NCBI GenBank assembly: GCA_003553625.1
Contig: PWEV01000270.1
Location: forward strand, 1 to 39,526
Direction: 5' to 3'
From: Halomonas sp.
GTDB taxonomy: Bacteria; Pseudomonadota; Gammaproteobacteria; Pseudomonadales; Halomonadaceae
DNA: 39,526 nucleotides
A program made the translations under genes and the position numbers. Below, piece after piece: positions 35,547 to 39,526 of the stretch. Numbering within the stretch: position 1 is the first letter of the stretch; every line of letters starts with the position of its first letter. The notes beneath the pieces are model-generated. The model saw nothing but the letters and a program-made list of their open reading frames with translations, searched no databases and had not been told where the DNA came from.

Positions 35547-36146
35547 ATGAACGATCGCGACACCCGCCACAAGCAGTCGATGCAGAAACTCAAGGCCCGC
35601 GTCGACGAGAAGGTCGCCGCCGCCACCGAACAGCGAGGCCTGCTGCTGGTCTTCACCGGCAATGGCAAGGGCAAGACCACCGCCGCCTGGGGCACCGTGA
35701 CGCGAGCGCTCGGCTACGGTTACGGCGTCGGAGTGGTGCAGTTCATCAAGGGCATGTGGGAGTGCGGCGAGCGCGAACGGCTGGTCGAGGACCCCAATCT
35801 GGAGGTGGCCATCATGGCCACCGGCTTCACCTGGGACACCCAGAATCGCGAGGCGGATACCGCCGCCTGCCAACGGGTGTGGGTCGAGGCAGAGCGTATG
35901 CTGGCCGACCCCGAGGTCTACCTGGTGGTACTCGACGAGCTCACCTACATGCTCAAGTTCGGCTACCTGGACATCGAGACGGTGAAGCGTGCTATCGAGA
36001 ACCGCCCGCCGGAGCAGAGCGTGATCGTCACCGGCCGCAACGCTCACCGCGACCTGCTGGCCATGGCCGACACCGTCACCGAGATGCAGGAGGTGCGCCA
36101 CGCCTTCAACGCGGGGGTGCAGGCACGCCGCGGCATCGACTTCTGA
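35547..36146 (+). CDS. cobO: Corrinoid adenosyltransferase CobO/BtuR
   Basis: A 199-residue enzyme that adenosylates cob(I)yrinate a,c-diamide or cobalamin with ATP. The P-loop GNGKGKTT is at 38-45. VQFIKGMWECGERERL, ATGFTWDTQNREADT and VVLDELTYMLKFGYLD are diagnostic. It starts at 35547 with GGAG five bases upstream. No other cobalamin gene is in the window, so it may serve salvage and cofactor adenosylation rather than sit in a local biosynthetic cluster. It is 43 bases after the RimK-type gene and is followed by a terminator. Confidence 0.96.
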   Translation: MNDRDTRHKQSMQKLKARVDEKVAAATEQRGLLLVFTGNGKGKTTAAWGTVTRALGYGYGVGVVQFIKGMWECGERERLVEDPNLEVAIMATGFTWDTQNREADTAACQRVWVEAERMLADPEVYLVVLDELTYMLKFGYLDIETVKRAIENRPPEQSVIVTGRNAHRDLLAMADTVTEMQEVRHAFNAGVQARRGIDF

Positions 36147-36181
36147 GTCTTGCGCTGCTCTCTGGCGCGGAAGCTGCCACG

Positions 36182-36211
36182 AGAAAGGCCCCGCAGATGC
36201 GGGGCCTTTCT
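36182..36211 (+). terminator. Intrinsic terminator of cobO
   Basis: A 12- to 13-bp perfect stem (GAAAGGCCCCGC at 36183-36194 and complement at 36199-36210) with the loop AGAT, 35 bases past the cobO stop. The T content after the stem is modest. On the minus strand it also lies past the purA stop and could serve both genes. Confidence 0.8.
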
Positions 36212-36252
36212 GTTATCGAGCCTTTCTGTTACCGAACCTTTCTGTTACCAAG
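36205..36252. repeat. Threefold 16-bp tandem repeat after the cobO terminator
   Basis: Three units: CCTTTCTGTTATCGAG (36205-36220), CCTTTCTGTTACCGAA (36221-36236) and CCTTTCTGTTACCAAG (36237-36252). The first unit includes the 3' end of the terminator stem. The array ends nine bases before the purA stop codon. Confidence 0.9.
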
Positions 36253-36260
36253 CCCGGCGA

Positions 36261-37607
<1,347 letters not shown>

Positions 37608-37617
37608 TTAACCCAGT

Positions 37618-38793
37618 CTACAGTGCCACGGCCTGCCAGTGGCCATGGCGGAGCACCAGTTCGCGGTCGCAGCGATGCTCTACCGCGCCGGTGCGCTGGC
37701 CCGGCAGCGCCTGCACGACTCGCTCGCCCTTCTCCCGAAGGGCGACCACGGCCTCGTGCAGCCCCTCGCCCTCGGCCGGGGCCCAGATGCCGTCCCGGGC
37801 AGGCTCCGAGCAGGAAAGCCCCGCCAGCAGCTTGAGGTCCATCGAGTAGCCGGTGGCCGGCCGGGCGCGCCCGAAGGCGCGTCCGGTGTCGTCGTAGCGT
37901 CCACCCTTGGCCAGCGCCTGGCCGTAGCCGGGTACATAGGCGGCGAACATCATGCCGGTGTGATAGGCATAGCCGCGAAGCTCGCCCAGGTCGAAGTAGA
38001 GCGCCACCTCAGGGTGGCTGGCCATCACGCCCTGGTGCATGGCGCGCAGCTGGTCCAGCGCCGCCCCCACCGCTGGCGGTGCGCCGGCGAAGGCCTCCCG
38101 GGCCTCCTCCAGCACCGTGGCGCCACCGTGCAGGCGGCCCAGGGCCAGGAACATCTCGGCCAGGACCGGATCCTCGACGCTCTGGGCCACCCGCTCGGCC
38201 ATCTCGCCGGGACTCTTCCGCTCCAGGGCCTCGAACAGGGCGCGCTCGGCGTCCCCCTCGAGCCCGGCCGCCTCGACCAGGCTACGGTAGATGCCGATAT
38301 GTCCCAGCGCCAGGTGAATCTCGTCGGCGCCGGCGGCGGCGAGGCTGGCCAGCGCCAGGTGGAGGATCTCCAGATCCGCCTCAATGCCCGCGTGGCCGAA
38401 CAGCTCGACGCCAACCTGCACGGGGCTACGGCCGCTCTGATGCTGGTCGGCGGTGGCACGCAGCACGTTGGTACAGTAGCAGAGCCGCACCGGCCCCTGG
38501 CGCTTCAGGGAGTGAGCGTCCATGCGCGCCACCTGGGGGGTGACATCGGCGCTGACGCCCATCATGCGCCCGGTGAGCTGGTCAGTAAGCTTGAAGGTCT
38601 GCAGGGCCAGGTCGGAGCCGGTGCCGGTCAGCAGGGAGTCGAGAAACTCCGCCGTCGGCGGCATCACCTGGTCGTAGCCCCAGCAATGGTAGAGGTTGAG
38701 CAGCCCGCGGCGCAGCTCCTCCATGCGGCTCGCCTGGGGCGGCAGCACCTCATCCATGCCGTCGGGCAGCAGCCAGCGGTCAGCGATGGTCAT
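37618..38793 (-). CDS. hisZ: ATP phosphoribosyltransferase regulatory subunit HisZ
   Basis: A 391-residue class II histidyl-tRNA-synthetase-like protein that pairs with short-form HisG in the first step of histidine synthesis. It opens MTIADRWLLPDGMDEVLPPQ. The motif 2-like region is VRLCYCTNVLRAT and a further block is YHTGMMFAAYVPGYGQALAKGGRYDD. Full-length HisS would have a C-terminal anticodon-binding domain, which is absent here. The ATG at 38793 has AGGA eight bases upstream; one three codons earlier touches its site. Its neighbours hflC and purA match the usual setting of hisZ. Confidence 0.95.
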   Translation of the reverse strand: MTIADRWLLPDGMDEVLPPQASRMEELRRGLLNLYHCWGYDQVMPPTAEFLDSLLTGTGSDLALQTFKLTDQLTGRMMGVSADVTPQVARMDAHSLKRQGPVRLCYCTNVLRATADQHQSGRSPVQVGVELFGHAGIEADLEILHLALASLAAAGADEIHLALGHIGIYRSLVEAAGLEGDAERALFEALERKSPGEMAERVAQSVEDPVLAEMFLALGRLHGGATVLEEAREAFAGAPPAVGAALDQLRAMHQGVMASHPEVALYFDLGELRGYAYHTGMMFAAYVPGYGQALAKGGRYDDTGRAFGRARPATGYSMDLKLLAGLSCSEPARDGIWAPAEGEGLHEAVVALREKGERVVQALPGQRTGAVEHRCDRELVLRHGHWQAVAL

Positions 38794-38904
38794 GTGAATC
38801 ATCCTGCAAGGCAGTGAAAATGGCCGCAGGGACGCTCGAACCGAGGTCTCGGCGAACGTCGATGTGCGACAGGGCTTGCGATTGGTCCCGAGATAGACGG
38901 CCAC

Positions 38905-38929
38905 AAAAAAACCGGGCCACGCCCGGTTT
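38905..38929 (-). terminator. Intrinsic terminator of the hflC transcript
   Basis: Minus strand: a 9-bp stem (arms 38921-38929 and 38909-38917, 3-base loop) followed by a run of seven T (38905-38911). A second 8-bp hairpin without a T-run (38949-38969) lies between it and the hflC stop. hisZ would then need its own promoter in 38794-38904, where I see no clear one. Confidence 0.85.
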
Positions 38930-38979
38930 AGGGATTCTACCACGTTTACGCCGGGGATGAACCCCGGCGCCTGTCGCGC

Positions 38980-39526
38980 TCACTCTCCGTTGGAGGGCGC
39001 AGCGCTCTTCAGGTAGCGGAAGAAGTCGCTGGAGGGATCCAGGACCAGCATGTTGCCGTCGCCTTCGAAGCTGTCGCGGTAGGCGTTCAGGCTGCGCCAG
39101 AACGTGAAGAACTCCTGATCCACGGAATAGGCATCGGAGAAAATCGCCGCGGCCTCGGCATCACCCTCACCACGCAGGGTCTCGGAACGCTCGGTGGCCT
39201 GGGCCAGCAGCACCTGGCGGCGACGATCGGCGTTGGCGCGGATACGCTCGGCCTCTTCCTCACCCTGGGCACGCCACTCGCGGGCCTCCCGCTCACGCTC
39301 GGAGCGCATTCGGTCGAACACCGCCGCGGAGACATCCTCAGGCAGATCGATCCGCTTGACGCGAACATCGACAATCGCAACGCCGAGCTCTTCACGCAGC
39401 AGGGTATCGAGGTCCTGGGTCGGCCCGATCATCAGGTCGTCGCGACGCTCGGCGATGATCTGCTGGAGGTCCAGTCGACCGAACTCGTTACGCAGGCTCT
39501 CGTCGACTCGAGGCTGAATCAAACGA
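38980..39526 (-). CDS. hflC: HflC, FtsH protease modulator (C-terminal part, 5' end outside window)
   Basis: The last ~181 residues of an SPFH/prohibitin-type membrane protein. The SPFH domain end (ELGVAIVDVRVKRIDLPEDV) is followed by a charged coiled-coil segment (RMRSEREREAREWRAQGEEE) and GEGDAEAAAIFSDAYSVDQEFFTFWRSL, diagnostic for HflC. With HflK it forms a large periplasm-facing cage around FtsH. The frame continues past the window edge with no start inside. hisZ and purA follow, in the standard order. Confidence 0.95.
   Translation of the reverse strand, partial: RLIQPRVDESLRNEFGRLDLQQIIAERRDDLMIGPTQDLDTLLREELGVAIVDVRVKRIDLPEDVSAAVFDRMRSEREREAREWRAQGEEEAERIRANADRRRQVLLAQATERSETLRGEGDAEAAAIFSDAYSVDQEFFTFWRSLNAYRDSFEGDGNMLVLDPSSDFFRYLKSAAPSNGE

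Overview
The window is chromosomal DNA of a GC-rich gammaproteobacterium, most likely a Halomonas-type member of the Halomonadaceae. This is inferred from gene content and neighbourhoods, not from a search. Support comes from a class I PHA synthase with an SYCVGG lipase box next to a phasin, a very acidic lipoprotein, a DUF1538 membrane protein, the gammaproteobacterial orders ybeZ-ybeY-corC-lnt, smr/prmB-aroC and hflC-hisZ-purA, and dense coding with short or overlapping junctions. I saw no rRNA, tRNA, CRISPR array, phage or insertion sequence.

Layout. 1-3293 (+): the end of ybeZ (phoH family), then ybeY, corC and lnt (RNA processing, divalent cation handling, lipoprotein acylation). 3409-6428 (-): a polyhydroxyalkanoate granule cluster read as a DUF6489-like protein, phasin, then PhaC, with an internal terminator between phasin and synthase and a repeated 9-bp element bracketing the phasin promoter. 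6496-8556 (-): prmB and aroC, with an Smr-domain gene divergent from them. 9243-12027 (-): three hydrolases (two alpha/beta hydrolases and a patatin) with overlapping ends. 12139-13203 (+): a 34-residue membrane peptide and an AEC-family carrier. 13357-18097 (-): sixA, gpsA, and the transhydrogenase operon pntA-pntB. 18334-20330 (-): htpG with a clear sigma-32 promoter, preceded by a remnant of a hotdog thioesterase. 20625-23742: slt (+), a LysE-family exporter (-) and a cold-shock gene (+).

23862-27192 (-): lemA, an M48 metallopeptidase and an acidic, internally duplicated lipoprotein. Divergent from these, 27400-29963 (+) is a compact four-gene unit: a tandem DUF1538 membrane protein, a P-II-like protein, a twin-CBS protein and a 95-residue membrane protein. 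Its arrangement suggests a transporter with two cytosolic ligand-sensing regulators, and it is the most interesting system in the window. 30055-33833 (-): pepN, yajQ and a GNAT acetyltransferase. 33995-36146 (+): an RLAN/RimK-type ATP-grasp ligase and cobO, followed by a terminator that runs into a threefold 16-bp repeat. 36261-39526 (-): purA, hisZ and the 3' part of hflC.

Most genes are housekeeping. The accessory interest lies in the DUF1538/P-II/CBS unit, regulation in the PHA cluster, the lemA-M48-lipoprotein group, the RimK/GNAT pair and several short repeats. No intergenic stretch exceeds 300 bases; the largest, 23274-23535, is the divergent leader region of the LysE-type gene and the cold-shock gene.
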